NCBI RefSeq assembly: GCF_027257155.1
Contig: NZ_JAPWDU010000001.1
Location: forward strand, 186,001-250,000
Reading direction: 5' to 3'
DNA: 64,000 bases
Source: Cerasicoccus sp. TK19100
GTDB taxonomy: Bacteria; Verrucomicrobiota; Verrucomicrobiia; Opitutales; Cerasicoccaceae
In this document: one piece after another, positions 1-9,162 of the stretch
Numbering within the stretch: position 1 is the stretch's first letter
Layout of the letters: every line of letters starts with the position of its first letter
Made by a program: the position numbers and the translations under genes
The notes under the pieces: model-generated
Told to the model about the DNA's origin: nothing
What the model saw: the letters and a program-made list of their open reading frames with translations, nothing else
Database searches by the model: none

Positions 1-251
1 GCTACTCTTGGGATTATTATCCGGACTCAGTGCCTAGCTGGCGTTGGACATTTTCTGAAGACTGTTTTGCCATGATCGTGCATTCCATGGTCGCAACGCC
101 GTCGGAGTATTATGTGAATGAGATCTCTGACATGGCCCGAAACCGGAACACACGATATGTCTATATTACAGACGAGACCTATGCGAGTAATCCGTTTGAT
201 CAATTGCCGAGTTTCTGGTGGGAGTTGATGTACGACGTCATTTATCGCTAG
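1..251 (+). CDS. Spherulin-4 / GH135-like protein, C-terminal fragment (5' end outside window)
   Basis: The reading frame is open from base 3 to the TAG at 249-251, so only the last 82 residues are visible. They contain an AMIVHS segment, a RYVYITDET strand and a final NPFDQLPSFW motif. This layout resembles the C-terminal end of the Spherulin-4 family (bacterial relatives usually end in a Y-V-Y-V-T-D...NP-D-LPSYW pattern). Characterised family members in GH135, such as fungal Sph3, hydrolyse alpha-1,4-linked N-acetylgalactosamine in galactosaminogalactan. The gene ends at a strong terminator at 272-308 and is followed by a GH114-type gene, which fits a shared substrate. The catalytic residues lie upstream of the window, so activity cannot be judged here. 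The family call rests on remembered motif similarity only. Confidence 0.6.
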   Translation, partial: YSWDYYPDSVPSWRWTFSEDCFAMIVHSMVATPSEYYVNEISDMARNRNTRYVYITDETYASNPFDQLPSFWWELMYDVIYR

Positions 252-271
252 TTCTTTTTGATCGTTTTCTC

Positions 272-308
272 AGCGGGACGAGGTGTAGCGCCTCGTCCCG
301 CTCTTTTT
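272..308 (+). terminator. Rho-independent terminator after the GH135-like gene
   Basis: A perfect 12-bp stem, AGCGGGACGAGG (272-283) pairing with CCTCGTCCCGCT (291-302), has a 7-nt loop and is followed by CTTTTT. It separates the GH135-like gene from the next gene and shows that the open frame starting at 258 is not the true start of that next gene. Confidence 0.88.
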
Positions 309-362
309 ATGTGCTTGTTGTTCAAGGCTCTGAATGTCGGGCGTAATATTTTCCTTGCGCAA

Positions 363-382
363 GTAAGCGTAAACGCTTACGC
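363..382. promoter_or_regulatory. LacI-type operator site 1, in front of the GH114-type gene
   Basis: The core GCGTAAACGCTTACGC (367-382) is a GCGTAA-N4-TTACGC palindrome with perfect 6-bp arms. It overlaps a second perfect inverted repeat, GTAAGCGT-AA-ACGCTTAC (363-380). A TAATAT -10-like hexamer lies at 344-349, so a repressor bound here would sit just downstream of a transcription start, and the ATG at 468 follows about 85 bp later. The same pattern recurs at 2871, 7092, 11283 and 12474. The two LacI proteins of this block are the likely binders (inference). Confidence 0.72.
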
Positions 383-467
383 AACTATTTGTTTCTTCGA
401 CCTCTCTATGTTGAGGAAGCGCTCGATGAGCGGTTTATCGTATATCCATCCCATCAACAATAGCACC

Positions 468-2693
468 ATGAATAAAGTATCTGCAGGCTTGATCGCCCTA
501 TTTTCGGCTGCGATCACTGTCACTACTACTGCCGAAGCCCGTGGCCCGATGACCGGTGTCACGTCTGACTCGAAGTTTATCATCTACTACGGTGATGATT
601 ACTATTCGTCCAACACCGGTGACCCGAGCACTTGGGTGCTGGACAGCACGATTATGAGTGGACTGGCGTCGTTTGATGTCGTCGTGATTAACCCCGGTCA
701 GCCTCATTGTACGCCAGAAGTCGTCAAATATTTGAAAGACAACGGCGTTGATTACGTTATCGGCTACATCAGCATTGGAGAAGACTTCATTAATGACGCG
801 ATTGAGGACCCATTGGGTGGCGGCACAGGGATGGTCAAGTATGACTCTGCTACCGGTGATCTAATTCCAACTCCCGGCAATACGCTGCAAAGCTTTTATG
901 TCGACGTGGATTCCCAAACGGTCACTTATGATGGCACAGGCCGCGCAATCTCCGTGACAACCACTGCGCGCCTCACGCCGGACGGAAACCCGGACTACAA
1001 TCCGATTTTCCTCGGCTACATGGTGAACCCCGACACGAATTGGCGTTGGGTGTTGAATAATATGCGCATTGGTGGCAGCGGCGTTACGGGCCGTGGGTTG
1101 ACCGCAGGCCTGGCGCAGATTGCTGGTGCCTGGGACACTGCGAACTTGCGTGACCGGTCGACAAACTTCGGCTGCGATGGGTTTTTCCTGGATACGTTGG
1201 ACACCGCCGGCCCATATGACGCTCCTGGCTGGTATCCCTGGACGGTTGATGAAATGCGGGACACCGTAAAATACATCAGTGATAACTATACCGACAAAGT
1301 TGTCTTCGCAAATCGCGGTGCATTCTACTTTAGTGCTGGTTTGCAGAGCCCGCTTACCGGCGAATACCCGATCGATTATTCGATCCGCCCGTACATTAAC
1401 GCATTCCTTTATGAAAGCTTCCGCTACGATAGCGACCCGGTAACTGATGGTCCTGGCGGCATCTCCGAATACTACAATGAAAACCGCTACAATGTGGCAC
1501 CCAAAGTTTTTGCTGAAGCCAATCGTGATGACGGTTTCACGATGTTCAGTCTGGAATATGAATCCGGTCGCACCGGCATTGTCACCGATGCGTTTAACAC
1601 CGACATCCGCAAGTTCGGCTACATTGGCTACTTATGCGAGGACGGTTTGCTGATCACAGTCGACACCGACTTTGCGAATCTTCTGCCGGACTCCTCCAAC
1701 GACACTAACGCGCCGACTTGGGACACCACCGGAAACGTGCTTTATAATACTGCCTCGACATCGTTCCGTGTAGGCGTGCAGGAGGTGGAAGAGGGCAGCG
1801 TCATCACTGAAGCTATCGTGCGCTGGGATGTGGCCATCGATCAGTCTTACCCGATTACCTACGATATCATCGTTACGGATATTGCCGCGAGCATCTCGAC
1901 GACTTACACCGATGTCGCATTCGATGTGAATCCGGATTGGGGGCACGATCCAGCGAACAATTCAGCAAACGAATTCACCGTTACGGGCCTGACGGCGAAT
2001 AAGAATTACAATATCAAGGTGGTGGCTAAGGATGCTCTGGGTAATCAAAATACCGAAGATACCGGCTTGAACTACTACGCCTCTGCTGCGTTAAGTAACC
2101 CTATTCTGAGCAGTGCGATCACGCTCGATGGTTTGCTGACTGAGTGGGGCTCATTGACGAGCTATATCGGGGATCCGGATGACGTGACCGGTGTCAGTGA
2201 TGCGAGCCACATCTCTGGCGCAGGCAATCAGGCAAACTGGCGTCAAATTCAAGTAGCGCATGCCACCGACACAGGCACGCTCTATTTTGCCTACACGAAC
2301 GATACCAACATTTACATCAGTTGGGGCTTCCAGATATTCATTGATACTGATGACAATCCCGCGACTGGATTCCAGGGGTCGTTCGCTGGCATCACAAACT
2401 TCCCGATCGGTGCGGACTACTTGATCGAGGGCGTGAATGTCTACCAATACAATGGCACTGGGCTTGATTGGAACTGGATTGCTGCTCCGGCGGCTGGCGG
2501 ATTTCAAGTGGGCCGAATCTGGAGTGGAACCACGGGTGAAGTATATTTGCCGCTTACTTGGATTGGTAGTCCATCGGGAACTATGAGCTTCGTATGCTTC
2601 GGCAATAACGAGTTCTATACCGGCGTATCGGGGGAATACGATTGGTATCCCGATGGCGCTACTAGCGGTGCCTCCTTCCGCTACTCGTTCTAG
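468..2693 (+). CDS. Secreted GH114-type glycoside hydrolase with C-terminal beta-sandwich modules
   Basis: A 741-residue protein. I chose ATG 468 because it gives a clear signal peptide ending near A22-E-A and lies downstream of terminator and operator. Residues about 30-400 have GH114 hallmarks: a VVVINP strand, the VIGYISIGED motif (E105), CDGFFLDTLDT (D242, D245) and NAFLYESF (E316). In characterised GH114 enzymes an Asp and a Glu in the last two kinds of position are catalytic; family members cleave alpha-1,4-galactosaminan. A fibronectin-III-like domain follows (about 415-540), then a DOMON/CBM9-like module (about 542-741) carrying the IFIDTDDN...GADYLIEG pattern shared with neighbouring secreted proteins. 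It is probably exported and soluble or surface bound. Expression is probably controlled by operator 367-382. The exact sugar (GalN or GalNAc) cannot be told from sequence. Confidence 0.8.
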   Translation: MNKVSAGLIALFSAAITVTTTAEARGPMTGVTSDSKFIIYYGDDYYSSNTGDPSTWVLDSTIMSGLASFDVVVINPGQPHCTPEVVKYLKDNGVDYVIGYISIGEDFINDAIEDPLGGGTGMVKYDSATGDLIPTPGNTLQSFYVDVDSQTVTYDGTGRAISVTTTARLTPDGNPDYNPIFLGYMVNPDTNWRWVLNNMRIGGSGVTGRGLTAGLAQIAGAWDTANLRDRSTNFGCDGFFLDTLDTAGPYDAPGWYPWTVDEMRDTVKYISDNYTDKVVFANRGAFYFSAGLQSPLTGEYPIDYSIRPYINAFLYESFRYDSDPVTDGPGGISEYYNENRYNVAPKVFAEANRDDGFTMFSLEYESGRTGIVTDAFNTDIRKFGYIGYLCEDGLLITVDTDFANLLPDSSNDTNAPTWDTTGNVLYNTASTSFRVGVQEVEEGSVITEAIVRWDVAIDQSYPITYDIIVTDIAASISTTYTDVAFDVNPDWGHDPANNSANEFTVTGLTANKNYNIKVVAKDALGNQNTEDTGLNYYASAALSNPILSSAITLDGLLTEWGSLTSYIGDPDDVTGVSDASHISGAGNQANWRQIQVAHATDTGTLYFAYTNDTNIYISWGFQIFIDTDDNPATGFQGSFAGITNFPIGADYLIEGVNVYQYNGTGLDWNWIAAPAAGGFQVGRIWSGTTGEVYLPLTWIGSPSGTMSFVCFGNNEFYTGVSGEYDWYPDGATSGASFRYSF

Positions 2694-2741
2694 TTTATTT
2701 CAGAAATATGGGCTCCTTCCCATAAACTACGTCCCGATAGT

Positions 2742-2775
2742 GGGCGGCGCAGGTAATCTGCGCCGCCCTTATTTA
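2742..2775 (+). terminator. Rho-independent terminator after the GH114-type gene
   Basis: Perfect 11-bp stem GGGCGGCGCAG (2742-2752) with CTGCGCCGCCC (2758-2768), 5-nt loop, followed by TTATTT. The next gene therefore has its own promoter and operator. Confidence 0.85.
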
Positions 2776-2870
2776 TCAGCCTAATGTGTTTTTTTTGATG
2801 ATTTCATTGCGTGTTCCTCACGCTAATTTTTCTGAAAAGAACCCTAATTATCTTGACTCTACTCCGATTT

Positions 2871-2886
2871 GCGTAAATGTTTACGC
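2871..2886. promoter_or_regulatory. LacI-type operator site 2
   Basis: GCGTAAATGTTTACGC is a palindrome with perfect GCGTAA/TTACGC arms and a 4-bp centre. A TTGACT -35-like box lies at 2853-2858, so the operator would cover the -10 region. It sits 38 bp before ATG 2924. Confidence 0.72.
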
Positions 2887-2923
2887 AAGATATTCGAAAC
2901 TGACTTTAGCCTCCGTAATTATC

Positions 2924-5900
2924 ATGTCCTCAGAAGTTTTTCCAAACGGTTTACACCGCCCATTGACACGTTCCGCACAAGGAATTTTCGGCTTATTGCT
3001 AATGGCAACATCTACCTTTGCGATCGACTCAGTAACAGTGGGTCGTAATGAAAGTGGCGCTATTCAAGTAGGGGTTGCAGAGTCTGCCGCCGAGGCGACT
3101 CAAACCCGTGTCATGTTCGACATCGATAATGACTCCGGCACTGGCTTTGGCGAATATGGTGCTGACTACATGATCGAAGGCGCGACGCTTTACTCCTATC
3201 CATCTACAGCTACCGGCTGGGATTGGGTGCAGGTAGGGACAGTGCCAAACGCCGTCGCTGACGGGGTGCTCACCTACAGCATCAGCGCGTTGCCGAAGTT
3301 TAAGGTTATGCGGCTCTATGTTGAGAATTTTGATGCCGATTGGAATGTCGTCGACCGCTACCCGGAGACTGATGCAATTTCCGTCGATGCGGCTCAATTG
3401 GAAACGCTCAGCCCTATGTCGAATTCCAGTCTGCGAGGCAGCCTCTATCGTAGCGGATCGAAGGGCTTAGCTGTTAAAGTGCTCGGTGAGGGAGTCGAGC
3501 CTGCGCGCTTGCGAGTGCTGCTCAATAGTGATGGCGAAGCTGCGACGGGTTTGTCGCCATTCGGAGCCGATTACATGATCGAGGGCCTGACACTTTATCA
3601 ACACGCCGGGACGGACAATGGTTGGAACTGGACGCCGCTTTATCAGTTGTCTCCAGATGTTCATCCCGATGGCGTAGTCTATCCCATCGATGATATCGAC
3701 ATCGGTGATGCCTTGGACTTCAGTATCGAGAGGACGAACAGTAACTGGGAGGTCCTGGATCGATATCCGGCGCAGGGGGCCAAGCGGGTCAATAAAGAGA
3801 CCATGGGGGAATACTCCTTTAACGGGCCTGACCAACAAGTCGGGCCTAAAAAATATCAAATCGAAGAGCTTATCGCTTTTGTGCCAGATGCGCTGAGCAT
3901 TTCCTTCAGCACCCGGTTTGATTCCTTACCGTGGAGTGATGCCGCCTTGTCGGAACCGATCTGGAAAGCGCCTGGCTTCGAGGAGGCGTTTCGTTTGCGC
4001 TTTGCGCTTTGTGATGCAAAGTCTGGTGAAGAATTCGAGCTGCAGCCAGAGCGGGTGCAGATTGCGGGAGGCATGACTCAGTGGCAGGGCAGCACCGCTG
4101 GTGTCGATTGGCGTGTGATTGCTCAGCCCTCCAGTCAAGGTGACCTCGAGCTCTATGCTCAGCTAAACGGGGCAGGCGAGCGTTTGCTTCGCTTTAGAAT
4201 TGGCGTTGAAGCGCCGCTTGATGGCTGGACTTGGCATGATGACGTGCAGTTCGCGCAAGAGATCGACGCGCAGAACACCGAATACGCGCACACTGGCAGC
4301 AGCCCTTATGGCATAGATAGCAGTGTTTCCAAATATCCCTTTGGCGTGGTCGACAATGGCGCGCAGGCGCTCGTGCTGGAAACGGATTTGACCGAACCAT
4401 GCGTGTTTAAAATTTCGGCCAACACGGAACGTGATCAACTCGCTATCGATTACCACGTAGCGCTTACGCCGTTGACAAAAAAGTTTCCAGGCCAGGCTGC
4501 CTTCCATGTTTCACTGCGTAGCCGAGCAACGGAGAAAGGGCAGGCATTTCGGCAGGCGCTGGCCGAATATTACCAACGCAACGCATCCCTCTTTGAGCGT
4601 AGGCCTGAGGCGGTTGGTCTGTGGATGCCTTTCACGGACATTTCCAAAATTCCGAACCCGCAGGACTTTGGATTCGCATACTATGAGAAGGGTGGCCCGA
4701 TAGGTTCGGATGTCGATTTCTGTCATGACAATGGCATTCTGACACTCGTTTACACCGAGCCTTGGCTTTACTGGTTGCCCATGCCGGGTGGTATGGAGCG
4801 TACGCCAGAAAATGCTATTGCGATGATGGAGCGACTCGCGGTGAGTGGCTTTGGCAAGGCGAATGAATTTGCCTCTGGTGGTTTGCTCGGTGCCGCGCGT
4901 TTGCCTGATGGCGAGATTAATATGACGTTCTCGGATGTGCCTTGGAATTCCGGCGCGCGCATGGAAGTCAGCACAGATCCGGAACTGCCTACGGAGGCTA
5001 GCGCGCCGGTGAATCGTGCGATGGCGGAATTCAGTTTTATGCAGGAGCAGATCGCGTATGATAAAGTTGACGGCATATATTTGGATTCGCTCTCGGCCAT
5101 GTTTATCATGGATTACAATCCTGCGGTGATGGCGGTGGCGAACTATCCTGCGACATTTACTACCGATGCGATGAAGCCGGGCTTGGCTACGCCGATTGCC
5201 GCTTATGAATTTATTGCCGGTTTGGGCGGTTACATGAGCGAGCATGACAAATACCTCATGGGTAATTTTCCGTGCTGGAATTTTCCCTTCTTCATGCCCT
5301 TTATCGATATTCCAGGCGAGGAAACGCATTGGTTCCACGAGGGGCATTATGAGCGCATGTCTGATCGTGAATTGAACTACCGTCGCGCAATGTCGGGCCA
5401 GAAAGCTTGGGGCTTCTTGATGAACGGAAAATATGACCACCTCGAGGCGGAGTTCGCACAGCGCTACTTTGAGGACAGCCTTTACTGGGCGTTTCAACCA
5501 AGTCTGTTTAGCCACGACGCGGCGAATGACCCTTACTGGGAAAACTCAGCGTGGTATGAGCGCGATCGCCATTGGTTCCAGCGTTACATGCCGTGGATTC
5601 AACGGATAGCCAATGTCGGCTGGCAGCCGGTTGGGCCGGCTGAGTCTTCAAATGATGCAATCGAGTTTGAGCAGTTCTATGGAAAGCGCGATGCCGCAAA
5701 ATTCATCACTGTGCGCAATACATCGCAGGCGCCGGTCTCTGGTCAGATTACAGTTGAGCTTGATGATTTCGGCCAAGATTGGGTCGTGTTGAACCCGTTG
5801 TCCGGCGATGCGGGTTGGTTGTCTATGGACGCCAATGGGCGTGCAGCGATTCCGGTGTTTCTCCAAGCAGAGCAAGTACGCTTCTTCATGATTTTTCCCA

Positions 5901-7045
5901 GCAAGGAAATTGAGAGTGAAATCGAATTCCTACGAGCATGGAAGGACGGGGTGGGGCAAGCGGAGCAGTTGCTTGGTCAGTTGAAGGCGATGCAAGAACA
6001 GCAAGCACTAGGCCTGAAGCTCGTCGTGCTTTTACCGCAGCCGGCGGTGCGCGGCTTGGAGCAATCAATACGCATCAATGTGGAGAATAAGAGCAAGAGC
6101 ACAGTGCAGATCGACGAGGTCGCCTTGCTGTCTGCTGGTGAGCCCATGGTGTCGCAGCAGAAGGTAACGCTGGGCACCGGCGAATCGGGTAATCTTATGC
6201 TGAGCGTGCCAGCCGATTTTAATGATGGTGCCTTCCGCGTAAGCATTGCGATGCGCAAAGGTAGCGAGCAACATCGCTTGCTGATCCCGCTCATGTGGCA
6301 ACGTGTGAATCCGGTGAATGTAGAGCTGACGCAAGAGAAGGTTATTTCGATACAAGAGGTCGCGCAGATTCCGCTGCGACTGACGAATTTGCTGCAGCAA
6401 CCCAGCTTGGTAGACGTACGTTGGCGCGGTGATTACGGCGAAGGGCGTAAGACCTTTCAACTCGATGCTGTTGAGGAAACGCGTGTCTACTTGCCGATTC
6501 GAGCAGGCGGTAAGGAGTCGGGCACTGTAGCGTTGAAAGCTTCGGCCATGGGCTTTGAGATCTTCGATGGCAGCGTTGAGTTGCAGTTTTTGGGGCAGCA
6601 GGCCAGTGTGGTGCGCGACACCGCAGTTTTGGTGGAAACGAGCAGCGACTTCCCTGGCTACGGGCCATCGCCCTTGCGTGATGGCGTGACGGAGCCGACC
6701 GCCAGTATGGCCTTCAATGAAGCCGCCTGGGCTTCCGAGGAATCTGCTTCGCCGCATTGGGTGCGCTTCGAATTCCCGGAGCCAGTGGAAGTCAGCGAAG
6801 TAAAGCTGTATTGGAATCACGAAGGCGGCGTCACTTACACCTCGCAGGAGGGGGTTATCCGAGGGCGTACGGTCGATGGTCAGCGTCGCTTATTAACGCG
6901 TTTCCAGAACGCCGAAACCACTAATGTCACGACGGTCTCATTTACGCCGACGACAGTTGCGAGCCTAGAAATTCTCCAGCCCGCACGTCGCGGGCCACAG
7001 CTACGCCCAAATATTCTCTGGCTTACGGAAATCGAGGTGCGTTAG
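2924..7045 (+). CDS. Large secreted multidomain protein with an unassigned glycosidase-like TIM barrel
   Basis: 1373 residues from ATG 2924. The frame is open further upstream, to 2786, but that longer start runs through the operator and gives no signal peptide. A hydrophobic export segment covers about residues 18-32. Two tandem DOMON/CBM9-like modules follow (about 33-170 and 175-300), each with a FDIDND or LNSDGE strand and a GADYMIEG motif. A long central region (about 310-1000) contains Y-T-E-P-W, the motif VDGIYLDS (715-722, with D721 placed like a barrel-end acid), and many aromatic residues. It resembles DUF6259/GH101-like (alpha/beta)8 glycosidases, but I cannot place it in a family. 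Then come beta-rich segments (about 1000-1250) and a discoidin (F5/8C)-like C-terminal domain (about 1260-1373). Its place next to GH114 genes suggests action on the same galactosamine polymer (inference). Confidence 0.7.
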   Translation: MSSEVFPNGLHRPLTRSAQGIFGLLLMATSTFAIDSVTVGRNESGAIQVGVAESAAEATQTRVMFDIDNDSGTGFGEYGADYMIEGATLYSYPSTATGWDWVQVGTVPNAVADGVLTYSISALPKFKVMRLYVENFDADWNVVDRYPETDAISVDAAQLETLSPMSNSSLRGSLYRSGSKGLAVKVLGEGVEPARLRVLLNSDGEAATGLSPFGADYMIEGLTLYQHAGTDNGWNWTPLYQLSPDVHPDGVVYPIDDIDIGDALDFSIERTNSNWEVLDRYPAQGAKRVNKETMGEYSFNGPDQQVGPKKYQIEELIAFVPDALSISFSTRFDSLPWSDAALSEPIWKAPGFEEAFRLRFALCDAKSGEEFELQPERVQIAGGMTQWQGSTAGVDWRVIAQPSSQGDLELYAQLNGAGERLLRFRIGVEAPLDGWTWHDDVQFAQEIDAQNTEYAHTGSSPYGIDSSVSKYPFGVVDNGAQALVLETDLTEPCVFKISANTERDQLAIDYHVALTPLTKKFPGQAAFHVSLRSRATEKGQAFRQALAEYYQRNASLFERRPEAVGLWMPFTDISKIPNPQDFGFAYYEKGGPIGSDVDFCHDNGILTLVYTEPWLYWLPMPGGMERTPENAIAMMERLAVSGFGKANEFASGGLLGAARLPDGEINMTFSDVPWNSGARMEVSTDPELPTEASAPVNRAMAEFSFMQEQIAYDKVDGIYLDSLSAMFIMDYNPAVMAVANYPATFTTDAMKPGLATPIAAYEFIAGLGGYMSEHDKYLMGNFPCWNFPFFMPFIDIPGEETHWFHEGHYERMSDRELNYRRAMSGQKAWGFLMNGKYDHLEAEFAQRYFEDSLYWAFQPSLFSHDAANDPYWENSAWYERDRHWFQRYMPWIQRIANVGWQPVGPAESSNDAIEFEQFYGKRDAAKFITVRNTSQAPVSGQITVELDDFGQDWVVLNPLSGDAGWLSMDANGRAAIPVFLQAEQVRFFMIFPSKEIESEIEFLRAWKDGVGQAEQLLGQLKAMQEQQALGLKLVVLLPQPAVRGLEQSIRINVENKSKSTVQIDEVALLSAGEPMVSQQKVTLGTGESGNLMLSVPADFNDGAFRVSIAMRKGSEQHRLLIPLMWQRVNPVNVELTQEKVISIQEVAQIPLRLTNLLQQPSLVDVRWRGDYGEGRKTFQLDAVEETRVYLPIRAGGKESGTVALKASAMGFEIFDGSVELQFLGQQASVVRDTAVLVETSSDFPGYGPSPLRDGVTEPTASMAFNEAAWASEESASPHWVRFEFPEPVEVSEVKLYWNHEGGVTYTSQEGVIRGRTVDGQRRLLTRFQNAETTNVTTVSFTPTTVASLEILQPARRGPQLRPNILWLTEIEVR

Positions 7046-7091
7046 GATTCGCGCAACCGTCTCACTCTATGTTGGCTAATTAGGACCATCT

Positions 7092-7107
7092 GCGTAAGCG
7101 TTTGTCC
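7092..7107. promoter_or_regulatory. LacI-type operator site 3 (one good half-site)
   Basis: GCGTAA-GCGT-TTGTCC: the left arm is intact, the right arm is degenerate. It sits 87 bp before the chosen start of the first LacI gene and may allow weak autoregulation. It was recognised only by comparison with the two perfect sites at 367 and 2871. Confidence 0.45.
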
Positions 7108-7178
7108 TTTACGATGGGGTGGGGTTTGCCCACGATTCTGCATGCTCGCGTCTTGGTCTATTGATGATCGTCGGAGCA

Positions 7179-8201
7179 ATGCAGCAGATGGACATTCGTG
7201 AATTCTCAGAGATTGTAGGCGTTTCGACCGCGACGGTTTCGCGCGCGTTTTCCGGGCGCGGGCGGATCAGTAAAAAGACCCAGGAGCGCATTCTGGAAGA
7301 AGCGCGTAAACATGGCTTTGCGCCGAACATCAATGCGCGACGCCTTTCCTCGAAATTCAGTGGCGTGATTGGCCTCTACTACACTTTTGGCGAAGAGATC
7401 ATTTTCGATTACTACAACATGGAGCTCGCACAGGAGATTGCCAAGGCGTGTGCGGAGCGGGGCATTTCTTTGCACTTGGTGTTGCGGAGCCCCTCACAGC
7501 CGGACGCGCAATTGAATAATCTCATTGCAGGCAAAGGCTTGGACGGCGTCATCATCGTCGCCGATAGCGAGCGAAGTTTGGATGGGCTGGAAAAAGTCAT
7601 TGCCGACTGCCCAACAATCGTCATTTCGAATCAGGTTTGGGCAAAGAATCCATCCACCGGCTTTATTCATTTAGACTTTGAAAGCGGCATTGAGCAGGCA
7701 GTGAAACAATTGGTCAAGCTCGGGCATCGTCGCATTGGCTTCATCCGCGGCTTGGCGGACGAGACCAAGTTCAAGGCTTTTAAGGCGGCTCTGGAGCATT
7801 ATGGCCTAAAGCCGAATGAAGCGCTCATCGCCAATGGTCCTAAAACAATTGAGGATGGGCAGCGGGCGGTCGGCGAGTTGCTCAAGAAGAAAGTCGACGC
7901 AGTGGTCTGCTGCACGGACTTGCTGGCTATTGGCGCTCTGCAAGGGGCAGCGAAGCTCGGCTTGTCGACGCCTGATCAATTATCCATTGTCGGGATGGAT
8001 GACCTTGCGCTCGCATCGCAAACCTCGCCGTCCCTCGCGAGCATCGGGGTGCCGCGATCGAAAATCGCCGCCAGCGCCCTGCAGATGCTCGAAAACGTTA
8101 TGAACGCTTCCGAAGGTAAGGGCGCGCCCGCGCCTCAGTTCATGCACACGGTGAATACATTCTTTGTCGAGCGAGACTCGATCACGGCAGCTGTGAAGTA
8201 A
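7179..8201 (+). CDS. LacI-family transcriptional repressor (copy 1)
   Basis: About 340 residues. The start is uncertain; 7179 (MQQMDIREF) or 7188 best matches the twin gene at 12493, while 7119 adds a tail with no helix-turn-helix character. The N-terminal DNA-binding domain has the recognition helix VSTATVSRAFSGRGRIS, then a hinge (NINARRLSS) and a periplasmic-binding-protein-like effector domain (about residues 55-335) with IGFIRG, DAVVCCTDLLAIGAL and SIVGMDDLALA. The HTH is nearly identical to that of the LacI at 12493, so both probably bind the GCGTAA-N4-TTACGC sites. The effector is probably an intracellular amino-sugar or its phosphate (inference). The 3' end overlaps the end of the convergent epimerase gene by 20 bp. 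Confidence 0.88.
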   Translation: MQQMDIREFSEIVGVSTATVSRAFSGRGRISKKTQERILEEARKHGFAPNINARRLSSKFSGVIGLYYTFGEEIIFDYYNMELAQEIAKACAERGISLHLVLRSPSQPDAQLNNLIAGKGLDGVIIVADSERSLDGLEKVIADCPTIVISNQVWAKNPSTGFIHLDFESGIEQAVKQLVKLGHRRIGFIRGLADETKFKAFKAALEHYGLKPNEALIANGPKTIEDGQRAVGELLKKKVDAVVCCTDLLAIGALQGAAKLGLSTPDQLSIVGMDDLALASQTSPSLASIGVPRSKIAASALQMLENVMNASEGKGAPAPQFMHTVNTFFVERDSITAAVK

Positions 8202-9162
8202 CGCTTGTGGTGGTTTGCAGGTAGTGCGCGAGGCCCTCGTTCAAAGACACCTGAGCGCGGAAACCAAGTTTCCCACGCGCGCTTTCCGGACTACCCAGTG
8301 AGTGGATGATGTCACCGGCACGAGCCTCTTTAAAGGTTGTCTCCGGGACGTTGGGGAAGTGCTCGCGTAGGACATCGATGATGTCGAGCAAGCTTGTGGC
8401 CTTTCCGGTGCAAACGTTGAAGGCATGGAAACCCGGCAGCGTTGAGCTGGCGGCAAGCACATTCATCCGGGCGACGTCTTGCACATTGATGAAGTCACGT
8501 GTCTGAGCGCCGTCGCCAAATACAGTTGGTGCGATGCCTTGCGTGAACCGGTCCAGGAAGATCGACATGACGCCAGAGTATGGGGACTTCGGATCTTGAC
8601 GCGGGCCGTATACGTTGAAGTAGCGATTGGCGGTGACGGTGAAATGATAGGTATTGGCTGCTGCGAGCAACAAGGCTTCACTGGCCAACTTGGCACCACC
8701 ATAGGGCGAGAGCGGTCGCTTTTCGGCAGACTCCTTGAGCGGCAGATCCGGATTGTCTCCGTAGATTGCGGCGGAGGACGCAAAGACCACGTTCTCCACT
8801 TGGCAGCGTTGGGCGGCATCGATTACGGACTGCGTTGCCAGGACGTTTCGCTCGAAATTGAGCGCAGGATTTTGAATACTCTCCTGCACGCTGACGAGCG
8901 CTGCGAGGTGGATGATCGCATGCGGTCGAAAGGCTTCTGTGGTTCGGCAAAAAGCGTCGCTACGGGCGACATCTAGTTGCTCAAAGCGAAAGCTGGAGAA
9001 GGCGCTCGCGGAATCGAGGTTTTCAATCTTTCCGGTCGCGAGGCTATCGACGACGAGCACTTCGTCGCCTTGCGCCAAGAGCTGATCAACAGTGTGTGAT
9101 CCGATGAAGCCTGCGCCTCCGGTCACTAGAACGCGTCGCGGGGATGGTGTTTCTTCAGGCAT
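8182..9162 (-). CDS. NAD-dependent UDP-hexose (UDP-GalNAc/GlcNAc-type) 4-epimerase, extended SDR
   Basis: 326 residues from the ATG at 9162. The frame is open upstream to 9297, but that part overlaps the preceding gene. It shows the Rossmann motif TGGAGFIG (14-21), an S130 in VVFASSAAIYGD, and catalytic Y154-x3-K158 in SPYGGAKLASE, all typical of GalE/WbpP-like epimerases. The likely reaction is interconversion of UDP-GalNAc and UDP-GlcNAc (or UDP-Gal and UDP-Glc) in the cytoplasm. It is the last gene of a kinase-nucleotidyltransferase-epimerase operon and its start overlaps the previous stop by 8 bp, which suggests translational coupling. Family membership is secure; preference for N-acetylated sugars is inferred from context. 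Confidence 0.85.
   Translation of the reverse strand: MPEETPSPRRVLVTGGAGFIGSHTVDQLLAQGDEVLVVDSLATGKIENLDSASAFSSFRFEQLDVARSDAFCRTTEAFRPHAIIHLAALVSVQESIQNPALNFERNVLATQSVIDAAQRCQVENVVFASSAAIYGDNPDLPLKESAEKRPLSPYGGAKLASEALLLAAANTYHFTVTANRYFNVYGPRQDPKSPYSGVMSIFLDRFTQGIAPTVFGDGAQTRDFINVQDVARMNVLAASSTLPGFHAFNVCTGKATSLLDIIDVLREHFPNVPETTFKEARAGDIIHSLGSPESARGKLGFRAQVSLNEGLAHYLQTTTSVTSQLP

Noticed and set aside
258-467. Upstream extension of the GH114 gene to an ATG/ATC-type start at 258
   Set aside because: It runs through the terminator at 272-308 and the operator at 363-382 and hides the signal peptide that starts at 468.
2786-2923. Upstream extension of the large secreted protein
   Set aside because: It crosses the operator palindrome and -35-like box and gives no export signal; ATG 2924 is better.
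4511-5515. Long minus-strand frame of 334 codons
   Set aside because: It is antisense to the 2924-7045 gene, has no recognisable motifs, and an Arg/His-rich composition typical of shadow frames.
6065-6820. Minus-strand frame of 251 codons
   Set aside because: Also antisense to the large secreted protein, without ribosome site or family resemblance.
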